Positions 41,396-51,600 of a stretch of DNA of 64,000 nt are shown here, piece by piece. The stretch is taken from contig BDDC01000056.1 in NCBI GenBank assembly GCA_001662425.1, forward strand, positions 64,969 to 128,968, written 5' to 3'. This DNA comes from Chlamydomonas sphaeroides. Its lineage: Eukaryota; Chlorophyta; Chlorophyceae; Chlamydomonadales; Chlamydomonadaceae. A model generated the notes under the pieces. The model was not told the origin of the DNA and did no database searches. It saw nothing but the letters and a program-made list of their open reading frames with translations. The position numbers and the translations under genes were made by a program. Positions within the stretch are counted from its first letter, which is position 1; each line of letters begins with the position of its first letter.

Positions 41396-44300
41396 ATGAT
41401 GCCATCAGCGATGGCGCCTTCGGCCGCACATGCGTGCGCGCCGCAAGCACAACGTCAGCTGCTAACTAGCGCTTGCAGCAGCCTTAACACGGGGCCCGGC
41501 ATGTTCCGTCCAGCCGCAATGGAGACCTCCGGCATCCCGCGCGCATCCCTGCGGCTCAGCGCGCCTGCACTTCATGCTCGGCATCACAGTTGCTCCCAAG
41601 CTGTAGCGCGTGACGCCGGCGACCAAGCCTCCACAACCGGGGCCGCCAGCTCGCGGTCGCACCAGCTGCCGACCCGGGGCACCAGCCTCCTCCTAGGTCC
41701 TGTCTGGCCCCACCCCCACCCCCGCCTCCACCGCCGCCGCCTGCATCACCTCTCCGCTGCCTCCTCCTCCTCATCTGCTGCCGCCCCCGAAGACGGCTCC
41801 GACGCCGGGCCCAGCACCGCGGCCGCTGTTGCCGCCGTCACCGCCGCGGCCGCCGCCGCCGCGGCCGCCGCCGCCGCGCCGCCGCCGGCCGCGCCGCTGG
41901 GCGCGCGAAGGCTGCTTTCCCGCGTGCTGGGCCTGCTACGTTCCAACCTGCTTGCCGTACTGCTGCTGTACGGAGCCAAGGACGCGGCGGCCTTCGTGCT
42001 GCACCGCGTGACGCAGCGGCTCACCAACTACGGTGCGTGCACGCCATGTGCTGCCATGTGGCCTGCAGGGGAGGGTGGCTAGGAGGGCGGGCTCGCTGGA
42101 ACCGGAAAGGCGCGGCGGCAGGGCGGATGCAGGGGGGTGCAGGGAGGCAGGGGTGCAGGGAGGATGCAGAGGGGTACAGGGAGGCAGGGAGGCGCGGCGG
42201 CAGGGCGGATGCAGGGGGGTGCCAGCGGCCGCCTTCCGGGGCGCGGCGCGGCGCAGCGCCATGTGGAGTTGTGTAGCGGGCAGGGCGAGGGCGGGGCCTG
42301 CTCTCCGCCCACCGCTCACCCCACGCACGCGCCTGCCTGGGACTGGCTGCCACGCCCGCCCCGTGGCCTCGACCGCGAACCCCTCGCTGACGCCCCGCCC
42401 CGCCCTGCCACGCCCCCAGCCGCCGAGGTGCTGCTGGGCGCCCCCACCTCCACCGCCGGCAACCCCTGGTGGCTGCTGCTGGATGCGGGCTTCTTGCGAG
42501 CGCACCCGGGTAAGGGCGAGGGTGAGGGCGAGGGTGAGGGCGGCGGCGGTGGGGCTGGGAAGCGGCTGGGGCGGTGGGGTGCACCCGGATATGGCGGTGG
42601 GGCGGTGGGGCCCGAGGCTGGGCAGGGCACGACACGACCAAGGCCGCGGCGACGGGGGTGGCTTGGCGGGATGAGGCTACCGGAGCTGCTCGGTGCGTTC
42701 TACCGCGCTACGCAGCAACCTGCTTGACATCATATGGCGTACGAACATGCGCCCCTGTCTTGTCTATCCGTCCACATGGGCACACCCAACCCCACCTCGT
42801 CAACCCTCGCCTCCGCCACAGGCTACGAGGTCCTCATCGCGCTCTTCTTCCTGGCCGCGCTGCCCGCCTCCATAGCGCTTAGCAGCGCCGCCTTCACCGC
42901 CGCAGCGCTGCTGGTATGCCCGCAGCACGTGCTGCCGCCGGGTGCCCGGGGCGCAGCGGCGGCGCGGGGCCTAGGCGGCGGCGCCGGCCTGCCTCACCGC
43001 TCGGCAGGTGCGGCTGCATGGACCCCGCTGCCGCCTGGGGACTGGGGACGGCATGGGACAGCAGCGCTCCGTATGTCGCTGCGTGCTGGCGGTGCCCACA
43101 TGCGCCCGTCGTGCCCTTGGCCATGCCATTGCCCCCACACCCTCGCACCACCACCACCGCTGCTGCCCGCAGGCGGGGGCCTGCCGTCGCAAGAGGAGGA
43201 CCCCGCCGCCGCTGTGTCCTCGCTCGCGGACCTGGGCATCGGCATACGGACCCAGGCCGCCGCCTCCGCCCCCTCCGCCCCCTCCGCCTCCTCCGCCCCC
43301 AACTCTGCTGCTTCCTCGGGCTCGGGGGCAGGGTCTGGCGGGCAACAGCCGGCCGCCGTCGGCGCTGCCGCCGCCGCCGCCTCATCCTCCTCGCCCTCCG
43401 GCTTAGCAGCGGCGTCATCCGGGGCTGCGGCAGCCGGGGCTGCGGAGGGGCCGAGCAGTAGCGGCAGCGGCGCCGCCGCAGCCAGCGGCACTGCCGCCCC
43501 TGCCGCCGGCGCGGCGGGGGCCGGGGCCGGTACCGGGGCCGCCGGAGCGGCAGCGGCGAACGCAGGCCCGGGGCCGCTGACGGCGCTGCGGGCCGCGATA
43601 CGGTCGGTGCTGGACGTGCTGCCGGCGGTGGCTGCCAACTTGCGGCGGGTGTGGTGGGCGGACTGCCACCTTGCGGCACGGGCGCTGCCGCTGCAGGTGA
43701 GGGGAAACGAAGCGGGGCGCCAAAGTGGCTGCAGGTGGCGGCAGAGGGTCAGATGCGCAGGTGCTGGCAGCGGCCACCCGGGGTCGTCCGAGGTCGGCAG
43801 CTGCCGCTTCGATCCCATGCGCCGGCTGGCCGTGCCTCAGCACCCCACCTGCGCCTTCTTACGCCCCGGCCGCCACGCATCCCCCCCCGCTCCCCTGACC
43901 CACTGCACTCCCTGCGCGCCCCGCGCCTGCCCCCAGGGCCTCTGCCTCCTCGTGCTGCCCGTGCTGTGGGCCGCGCCGCGGCTGCTGCGGCTGCAGCTCA
44001 CGCTCCCCGTGGCCCTGCTAGAGGGCCCCACAGGGACCGCAGCGCTCGCCCGCTCCGTTGCGCTCATGGGCGGGCCGCCGGCTCCCGCCGGCGCAGGCGC
44101 GCCGGCCAACGGCTCCGCCGCCAGCGCCGCCGCTGTGCCCACTGGCCCGGCGGCGGCGCCGTCGCTGTCGGGCTACGGCGTGCCGCTGGTGGGGCTGCTG
44201 GCGGCGGGGCGGCTGCTGGACTACATCCAGGTGACTGGGCGGGCGGGCGGGCGNNNNNNNNNNNNNNNNNNNNNNNNNNNNNNNNNNNNNNNNNNNNNNN

Positions 44301-45437
44301 NNNNNNNNNNNNNNNNNNNNNNNNNNNNNNNNNNNNNNNNNNNNNNNNNNNNNNNNNNNNNNNNNNNNNNNNNNNNNNNNNNNNNNNNNNNNNNNNNNNN
44401 NNNNNNNNNNNNNNNNNNNNNNNNNNNNNNNNNNNNNNNNNNNNNNNNNNNNNNNNNNNNNNNNNNNNNNNNNNNNNNNNNNNNNNNNNNNNNNNNNNNN
44501 NNNNNNNNNNNNNNNNNNNNNNNNNNNNNNNNNNNNNNNNNNNNNNNNNNNNNNNNNNNNNNNNNNNNNNNNNNNNNNNNNNNNNNNNNNNNNNNNNNNN
44601 NNNNNNNNNNNNNNNNNNNNNNNNNNNNNNNNNTTCCGGACGAAGGTGCTGCGGGCGTGCGGGGCATGGGCAAGGTTGGGGCCGCTGGTGCTGTTTGCGG
44701 GCCTGGCTGCTGGTGCTCTCCTTGTGGGGGATGGGTTGGGTCGGCGCAAGCGATGCGATGCAGTGAAGCGTAAACAGGGCCAGGTCGCAGTCGCTTGGGG
44801 CGCGACAAGGGTCACCGGGCGAGGCGGGCATGAGGCGCCGCCGCCCGCTAACATGCACCCGCACCCGCCGGCTCGCCCCTCGGCCAGGGCCTGGCGCTGG
44901 CTCTCATCCCGGCGCGCTGGTGGCGGGAGGTGGTGGAGATCCCCCTGGCGCTGGGCGCGCTGTTCCTGCTGGCCAAGGCGCTCGCGGCCAGGTGCGGGAG
45001 GGCCGCTGGGGGCGGGCGCGGGAAGGACCCTCCTCGCCAAAGGAAGGGGCAGGCGCCGCACCCGCTGCCCTGAGGGGCCGGGCTGCTGCTGCGGCTGCAG
45101 CTCCCCAGGCCCCGCTCCAGTCCAGCCCTTGCCTTGCATGTGGGTCGCACCGTGTGCTGCAGCCTCCCGCCGCCCCACGGACCTCCCGCCGCACGCCCGC
45201 CCCTTGTGTCCCTGCCCCGCACGCCCCCTTGCCCACCGCAGGCTGCAGGACCTGCTGCCCCTGGCCGCCTACCTGGAGCTCACAGGCCATCCCGACCCGG
45301 GGCCGGCGGTGGCCGAGGGGCAGGGGCAGGCGGCGGGCGGCGCCCAGGGCCAGGCCGTGGCCGTGGCCGACGGCAGCGGCAAGGGGCAGCTACAGGTGGC
45401 GGCGCCCGGGCCGGCACTGGCGCCGCAGCCCGCGTAG
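41396..45437 (+). CDS. Multi-pass membrane protein, probably plastid-targeted (at least 676 aa; internal gap)
   Basis: Exons 41396-42032, 42420-42509, 42822-43007, 43173-43696, 43937-44230, (gap), 44888-44991 and 45242-45437; phases agree, including across the gap. I do not recognise the family. The first ~130 residues are rich in Ser, Arg, His and Ala and poor in acids, like an algal plastid (or mitochondrial) transit peptide. Hydrophobic segments follow: S-N-L-L-A-V-L-L-L-Y-G-A-K-D-A-A-A-F, V-L-I-A-L-F-F-L-A-A-L-P-A, L-C-L-L-V-L-P-V-L-W-A-A-P, G-V-P-L-V-G-L-L-A-A, G-L-A-L-A-L-I-P-A-R-W-W, and I-P-L-A-L-G-A-L-F-L-L-A. A Ser/Ala/Gly-rich disordered stretch lies in exon 43173-43696. The donor of the third exon must be 43008, not the nearer 42914, because only that keeps the frame. 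The role is unknown. Confidence 0.68.
44236..44253 (+). repeat. GGGC tandem repeat at gap 3
   Basis: Four or more GGGC units follow the donor at 44231 and run into the N gap. Confidence 0.85.
44254..44633. other. Assembly gap 3 (380 N)
   Basis: Run of N bases in an intron of the membrane-protein gene. The 44634-44887 sequence after the gap stays open in one frame and could contain part of a missed exon, but no splice pair there is convincing. Confidence 0.98.
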
Positions 45438-45897
45438 GCAGGATTTGTCGTTGTGGTGGTACCGGGCCGTGTGCTGCTGTTGCGGCGCTTGGGGGTGGGC
45501 GCGCCGGTGGCGGCGGGCGCAGGGCCCGGGGCGCGCCAGTTGCGACGTGGGGTTGCGACTTGAGGACAACAGCAAGGATTGCGACGGGGAGGAGAGCTTA
45601 TAAGGGACATGCAGTTGACGGACAACGCAAGGAGCTGGGATATGGCGATGGCAGTGGTGGCGGGCCGGTGTCCCCCACGCAGCCCTGGACCCCTCGCTTC
45701 GTCGTCAGCACGCAGTGAGCTGGAGCCGCAGTGCGAGCATGGAGGGAAAGGGAAAGGGGCAGCAGTTTCACGGGTGTTGACTGGCAGCCGACGTGAGTCG
45801 GCCCATCCGGTGCGCGACTCCACGGGCATGCCGCGGAGCCTTCCACAGCCAAGAGCCGCGCCGCCTCACTACTCGTAGCAGCGACCACGACCGCATC
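45438..45897. other. Intergenic region upstream of copy D
   Basis: This is the 3' flank of the membrane-protein gene and the 5' flank of family copy D. No TGTAA signal was found. The start chosen for copy D (45898) leaves an upstream in-frame ATG at 45793 unused because it does not align with the family. Confidence 0.55.
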
Positions 45898-46510
45898 ATG
45901 GCATCTGACCTGGCTGTGGCTATCGTTGGTGCTGCTCAGGCTGTGGAGCAGCAGGACCGCGACCGGGCCGCCCGGATCTGCATTATCAGCTCTTACATCA
46001 TGCTGAGGGAGGTGCTTGTGATGCCACAGGCCAGCGGCCGCGTGCTGGTGGCGATGGGGCCACTGGAGTGGAGGTGCGCGGTGTGCTGTGTGTAACGCCT
46101 CGCACCCGCCCTGCACTGCCCTCTCCTCTGCACGCACTGCCCTCTTCCCTGCTGCACGCTTCGCGCTTGGCATCGGGGCGGCTCGCAGTGGTGGTCTGCG
46201 GCAGCGGGGCCGTTGGGGTCCATCCGTCCCGGCTGTTAGTATGGGCCATCACCCCTGCCACTGCTGCTACCTGGCTGCCCGCAGCGTCCACCGGACAGGC
46301 CCCGAGGCCGAGACGCTGGCAGAGACGCTGGCGGAGGCGCTGTCAATTGAGTTCAAGGACAGCGGCTGCGTCTACGTACGCGTGCGGCAAGGGCAGACGG
46401 AGCAGCTGTGCATGCGCCATGGCGACACGGACGGCGCGGAGCGACCCAAGGCCCTTGCTGCTCGCATGCGGTGCCTGATGCGGCGGCTGCTGCTGCTGCT
46501 GCTGCGCTGA
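45898..46510 (+). CDS. Small two-exon family protein, copy D (133 aa, function unknown)
   Basis: Exons 45898-46073 and 46285-46510 join in phase 2 and encode 133 residues. It is a paralogue of copies A-C, 41 kb away and on the other strand. It starts MASDLAVAIVGAAQAVEQQD, then V-L-V-M-P-Q-A-S-G-R-V-L-V-A-M-G-P-L-E-W, and the intron falls after the same Trp with the same AG|GTGCGC boundary. Exon 2 is more diverged: a helix E-A-E-T-L-A-E-T-L-A-E-A-L, a strand C-V-Y-V-R-V-R-Q-G-Q, and a C-terminal L-M-R-R followed by six Leu and Arg. The poly-Leu end (CTG repeat) is unlike the other copies. Conserved gene structure at a distant site supports a dispersed family. Confidence 0.72.
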
Positions 46511-46975
46511 CAGCCAGAGGCAGAGCGGAGCGTCGCAGGAGAGGGAGCACCCCGGCAGCACGCATATTGGGGCGGTGGCGGCGGTGGCGCCGGGCTAACC
46601 GCATTGTGGTTATGCACGTGGGCTGGTGTCACGACGAAGCGTCGTGCGCCACAGGCACTCGGCTCGCGCCCGACGCAGGCGGGCGCATTGCAGTCTTAGG
46701 CGGGGGGGGGGGCGAAGTGGGCTGGATGGCGTAGGTGGTGGATTGGTTGTGAAGACGGTCGTCCCAGTTTGGCGCCGGAGGGTTTCGTACTCGTGTAAAC
46801 CCTTCCTGGATTGGCCGCATGCACAGCCGCACATGGGCATGATGGGCATGATGGGCCGCACAGCCGCACGGTGCCGCGCCACACACAGCGGGCGTGCCAC
46901 ACACAAGGCCACCTCGCGTCTTTGCACATGCGCACAAAGCGCAGCTGCGCTGTTTCCTACTCCGCCTACTCGGCC
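46511..46975. other. Spacer between copy D and the decayed copy E
   Basis: It holds the 3' UTR of copy D with TGTAA at 46794-46798, then a short sequence with TGGGCATGA repeated near 46832-46852. No gene seen. Confidence 0.6.
46794..46798 (+). promoter_or_regulatory. TGTAA polyadenylation signal of gene D
   Basis: TGTAA lies 284 bp past the stop of copy D on the plus strand. Confidence 0.5.
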
Positions 46976-47460
46976 ATGGCGCCAGACGTGGCGAAGGCTG
47001 TGCTCTCCAGTGACTTCCACGCTGCTTCTCAAAGTGAAACGGCTGTACTCAAACACGCCCCAGGCACAGGCACAAGACCAGGCGCAGGCGACAGAGCGTC
47101 AGGCCCGCGAGCGCGTCATCCGGGTTGTGGTGGCAGACACAGACCCTGCATTACAAAGCGCCGGGCCTGAGGTGCTGGTGCTGCCGCAGGGCGACGGTGC
47201 TGGTGCTGCTGGATCGATACCGGGCAGCGCAAGTGGCGGCGAGCTAGTGGCCGACCGTCCGCTTGCGTGTCAATCCATGAAGCGGCTTACTTTACCTTGG
47301 CGGTGTCCCTGGGCCTGCTTGCCGCACGCTGGCATCTGGCTGCCAGGTAGGGCGCAGGGGCTGGGTGCCCCTGTTGCTGGCGCAGCATGCCGCGGAGTGG
47401 CCCTCGGGCGGGCGCGATGTTAGGCGCGCTGCTCGCCAAGTTGCTGTGCGCGCCGTACAT
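46976..47460 (+). pseudogene. Decayed fifth copy of the small family (copy E)
   Basis: ATG 46976 opens with M-A-P-D-V-A-K-A-V-L-S-S, matching the family N-terminus (MASDVASAIL in copy A). The family-like continuation, V-I-R-V-V-V-A-D-T-D and P-E-V-L-V-L-P-Q-G-D-G-A, is in a different frame. A further segment, L-G-A-L-L-A-K-L-L, near 47417 recalls the first helix of exon 2. No splice pair restores one frame, so frameshifts have probably broken the gene. Its position, head-to-tail just after copy D, fits a tandem duplication that decayed. It might instead be a functional gene with sequence errors. The right-hand boundary is approximate. Confidence 0.45.
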
Positions 47461-48229
47461 CCGTACAGCGGCCGGGGCGGGGCAGCGTGGTCGCCTCCGT
47501 CAAGGCCGTCGCGTGACCGGGTTGCGTGACGTACGAGCTGTGCATGGAGTTCCAGGGCGCGTCACGGTACATGTGAAGGGCACGGGCTGTGGACTACACC
47601 GAGTCCGTGTTTCAGGCGGTGCTCTATCTTGCTTGCTCCTGCCGTGGCAGGCGCGTGTGTATGTGGCGATCGGCGGGCGAGCCTGACGGTGTGCGGTGGT
47701 GAGGGCGGGGCCGCAGGCGCGTGCTGCCTTGGCTTGAACCGCGGGGGTCAGGGCCGTCGGTGTCAGCCGACGTGGCTCCCAAGCGCCGTGAGCCAGCTGG
47801 GTGACGCTTCTGGATGACGGGCAGGCTGCGCTGGCGGCCGACCTGCGCGCCGGCAGGGGACCCACAACGACAACGACAACCAGCAGGGTCAGTGTCAGGG
47901 CGTCTGTGGGCGTCCGTGGGAGCCTGTCCGTACAAGGGCCGCGCCCTGCTGCAACGCCGCCCGCCCCACAGCCACAGCCCGTGCCTCGCCTCCCCCGCAG
48001 CTCCCTTCATGGAGGCCGCCGGCAGCCCATTCCAATCCACGAGGAGCCGTGGCCGCGCATGCTACAGAAGGTACAGAACAAAGCTGCAGGCCGGGCTCCC
48101 AGGAGCTACCACCCGTCTCCTGCGACCACCAGCCTCCACCATCGTCGTGCCTGTTGAGTCTGAGCTTGCCTAACCGCACACCAACCACTCAATCGTCCCA
48201 CCACCCGCGACCCTTACTGCGAGCATCCC
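47461..48229. other. Intergenic region before the tetraspan gene
   Basis: It is the 3' flank of the minus-strand membrane gene. Short open frames exist near 47990-48160, but none has a start, splice pattern or motif that I can defend. No minus-strand TGTAA was seen. Confidence 0.5.
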
Positions 48230-48652
48230 TCAGTCTATGGTGAACACTGCCCTGCCGCGCCCCTGCACCGTCGACCGCCCCGACCCCGGCTCCTGCCGAA
48301 CACTCACCGCCTCCTCCTCCTCCTCCTCCCGCACCTCATACCCCCCGCCGCCCCCGCCGCCGCCATACCCCGCCTCGCCGCCACCGCCCGCCGCCGACAG
48401 CTCCGGCGCGCTGGCGGCCCCCGCCGGTGACGGCCTGTACCAGCCCACGAACGGATTGCGGCCGCCGCCCGATGCTGCTGCTTCGCCTGCCGCCCCTCCG
48501 CCCCGCTTGCCCCGCGCCTCCGCGCCGGCCCCTGCCGGGAACACGTCCTCTGCCACGTACGGGTCGGAGCCGCCGCTGCCCGGCCCGGGGCCTCGCGGCG
48601 GCCCGCTCACCAGCGGACCCGGCCCCCCAGCAAACGGGTTGTAGTAGCCGCC

Positions 48653-48683
<31 letters not shown>

Positions 48684-51600
48684 ACACCACCGGCCGCGCC
48701 GCCGTACTCTGCGCCCGAGCCGCGCCCGCTGCTGCTGCTGGCGCTTGCACCACCGATGGCGGCGGCGGCGCCGGCTCCGCGGCCGCCGCTGCCGCCGAGG
48801 GAGGGCGAGGAGAGGTGCATGAGTGCCGTCGCCTCGCGGCGCGCAGCCCGCTGGCGGCGCAGCAGCGTGGCGGTGCCGGCGCCCTCTGCGGCGGCGGCGG
48901 CGGAGACGGCGGCGGACAGCAGCCACAGGGGCGCCGCCAGCAGCGCCACGGCGACAGCGGCTCGGTCCAGGGACGAGCAGCCTGGTTGGGGTGGGGTGGG
49001 AGCGAGGGGGCCAGGGTCCAGGGCCAGGAGCACGCGGCTGAGCTCCCGACAAAGGCAGCGTGAGGTTGTGCGTCGTCGGGCAAACCAGGCGTCGCCATTC
49101 CTCTCCAGTCGTGGCCCTGCCCCCCGGGGGACCTGCCTGAGTGCACGGTGCTGAACGCCGCGGCGCCGCCAGCGTACGACAGCCGGCTGCACGGCAGCGT
49201 CGAGGCGGCGGCGGCGGCGGTGCCGGCGGCCGCCAGCAGCGGCCACAGCAGCAGGTCGGCGGCGGCGGAGGAGTACAGGTAGGCCTGGACAGGCGCACGG
49301 TGGGGGTTCGGATGAGGATCAGACTGACCTGTTGTTGAGCGCCTCCGTCTTAACTGCATGTCCTCCACCCCGGCCCCTGCTCGAGTATGGTTCCACGGGG
49401 TATGCCCCACACACGGGGTGGTACCGGTACTCTGTTTCGGCCCTACAAAGTTGAACGCACGGCTTCACCCATACCGCAACCTGCTCGCCGCCCGCCCGCC
49501 CCGGCGCACCGCTGTGCCCCTGCTCGCGAAGCGATAGAAGTCCACACGCAGCGCCCGCAGCGCCTGCCACACGCCCAACGCCACCGCCGCCAGCAGCGCC
49601 GCCGAGGTGACCCCCACCAGCAGCGCGTAGGCGGTGGTGTCGTGGTACCTGGCGGCGGGGGAAGGAGCAGGCGGGGGGGCGGGTGCACAACGCCGGGCTA
49701 CCGGGTGCCGCTTCATCGCGGCACCGCCGCACTGAGGTGGCCCCTGCGCTCGGCCCTGGGCGGGTTACGACGAGCCGCTGCGCTGCGGCCTCCCCCCCGC
49801 CCTCTCTGCTGGGGGCTGCAGGGGTCACGCCACCCCATCCCACACTGGGGCCATGTCTGGATGTGGACAAGAGCCGCTGCTGTCCGCACCGCGGCACTGC
49901 CACCATGAGTCCTAGCACCGCCACCGCCAGGGCCGCCTGCAGCGTCCTGCGGCGGGAGCGGGAGGGAGCGGGAGGGAGCGACCAAGGTAGGAAGGGGGCC
50001 GGGGAGCGAGCAGATGGCGAGGCAGCGGAAGCGGCACAGAGGGAAACTCTGCTCCGCTGTGGCCCTCCCCGCTCGCCCCTCGCCCTCCGTCCCCACCTGA
50101 GCCCCAGCATCAGCCGCGCCAGCCACGCCACCTCCTTGACCACGCAGCTGTCCGCCAGCCGCGCAGCCGCCTCCACCGCACCTCCACCGGCGCCCTCCCC
50201 GCCGGCGCCAACATCGTCAACGCCCGCCACCGAGGCGTTGACCGAGGCCGGCAGGGTGCCCGGCCCCGCGGGGGCAGGCGCTGCGGAGCTCCGGCCGCTC
50301 GAGTGCGCCCGGCCCATGGCGGCACGCAGCGCCGCGGCGGCGGCAGCGCTGCGGGTGTGGCCGTTCCCGGCCGGCGCCTCGGGCCCCTCGGGCGAGGGCG
50401 CCTGGGTTGCGTGGGGTGGGGCGCGGGGTTGCCGGCGAGGGGCAGCGGGCGATGCGTGGCGTCGGTGGGTCTCGGCCCTCGACCGCCCCAAGCCGCCGTC
50501 GCACACGTCATCCCACCGCCTTTCCCCCCACGGCCCCCGCCGCTCACCTGCCCGTACCCCGGCCGCGGCCCCAGTTCCACCTCGCTGAAGCCGCCAGAGC
50601 CCACCGGGGAGGGGCCCGGCCCCGCCCCCGCGCCCGGGCCGGTGACGTGGGGCTGCATAATCCGCACGCAGCTGCGCTTGCGGGAGCTGCGGGGTGTGTG
50701 TGTGTGTGTGGGTGGGGGGCATGTGTGGAGGCAAGGCAGCAAAAGGGCGGGTGCGGGGGCGGACATGCACCCGCTACGCCATGTCCGGCCCCTCCTCCAT
50801 GCCCTGCCTGGCCCCGCCCTGCGCAGACCTGCAGCTCCTTGTCCTGCCCCCCAACGTCCTGGTCCTGGTCCGTGCCCTTCTTTGACCTCACCTGAGCCCC
50901 CACACAGCGGAGCCCCTGCCCCCTGCCCCCTGCCCCCCCTGCCCCACCCAACCGCCACCCCCCTCACCGCAGGTACTCGATGGCCGCCGCTAGCCGGCTG
51001 CGCTCGTCCAGGCGGGCCCAGCCTGCACGCCACAGCAGCACCCCGTAGCCCAGGCTGAGGGCCGACAGCAGCGCCAGGCCGAACACCAGACCCGTGGCCT
51101 GGAGGGGGTTAGGGGGATAGGGCAGGGGGGAGGGGGCTAGCGTGTAGAAGGTGGGAGGGGGTGGGGGGCCGTGGGTGCCGGCTGGCTGCAGACGACAGCA
51201 GCGCCCGGGGCGGGGACATGGAGCTCAACAAGCCGGTTGGGTCAGGTTGTGTCGTGTCGGGTCTTGAGCACGCTCGGCGTGGACGAGCCACCAGCTGGTT
51301 GTTCCTTGCTGCAGTCACTGCCCTCTGTCCCTGGCCCCTACCCCTCCCGCTGCCCCTCCGTCCCACCGCCTTGAGCTTGGAGCAGTCGCCCCCCGGCACG
51401 CAGCCCAGCCGCAGCGGGCCGCGCAGGCCCAGGGCCGTAGCGGCGGCGATGGCGGCGGTGGCGCTGCGGCGCCAGGAGGCGGCAGGGCGGCGCGGGCCGA
51501 GTTGGAGGGGTGCTTAGGCAGCGTGCACGGGAGCTCATCGGAGGCACACACACGGGCGCGCAGAGCTTGCCCATCTGTTTCCACGCGCGATACACATGCA

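Noticed and set aside
42914..43172. Early donor GTATGC at 42914 in the membrane-protein gene
   Set aside because: It gives phase 0, while the next exon needs phase 1. The donor at 43008 restores the frame.
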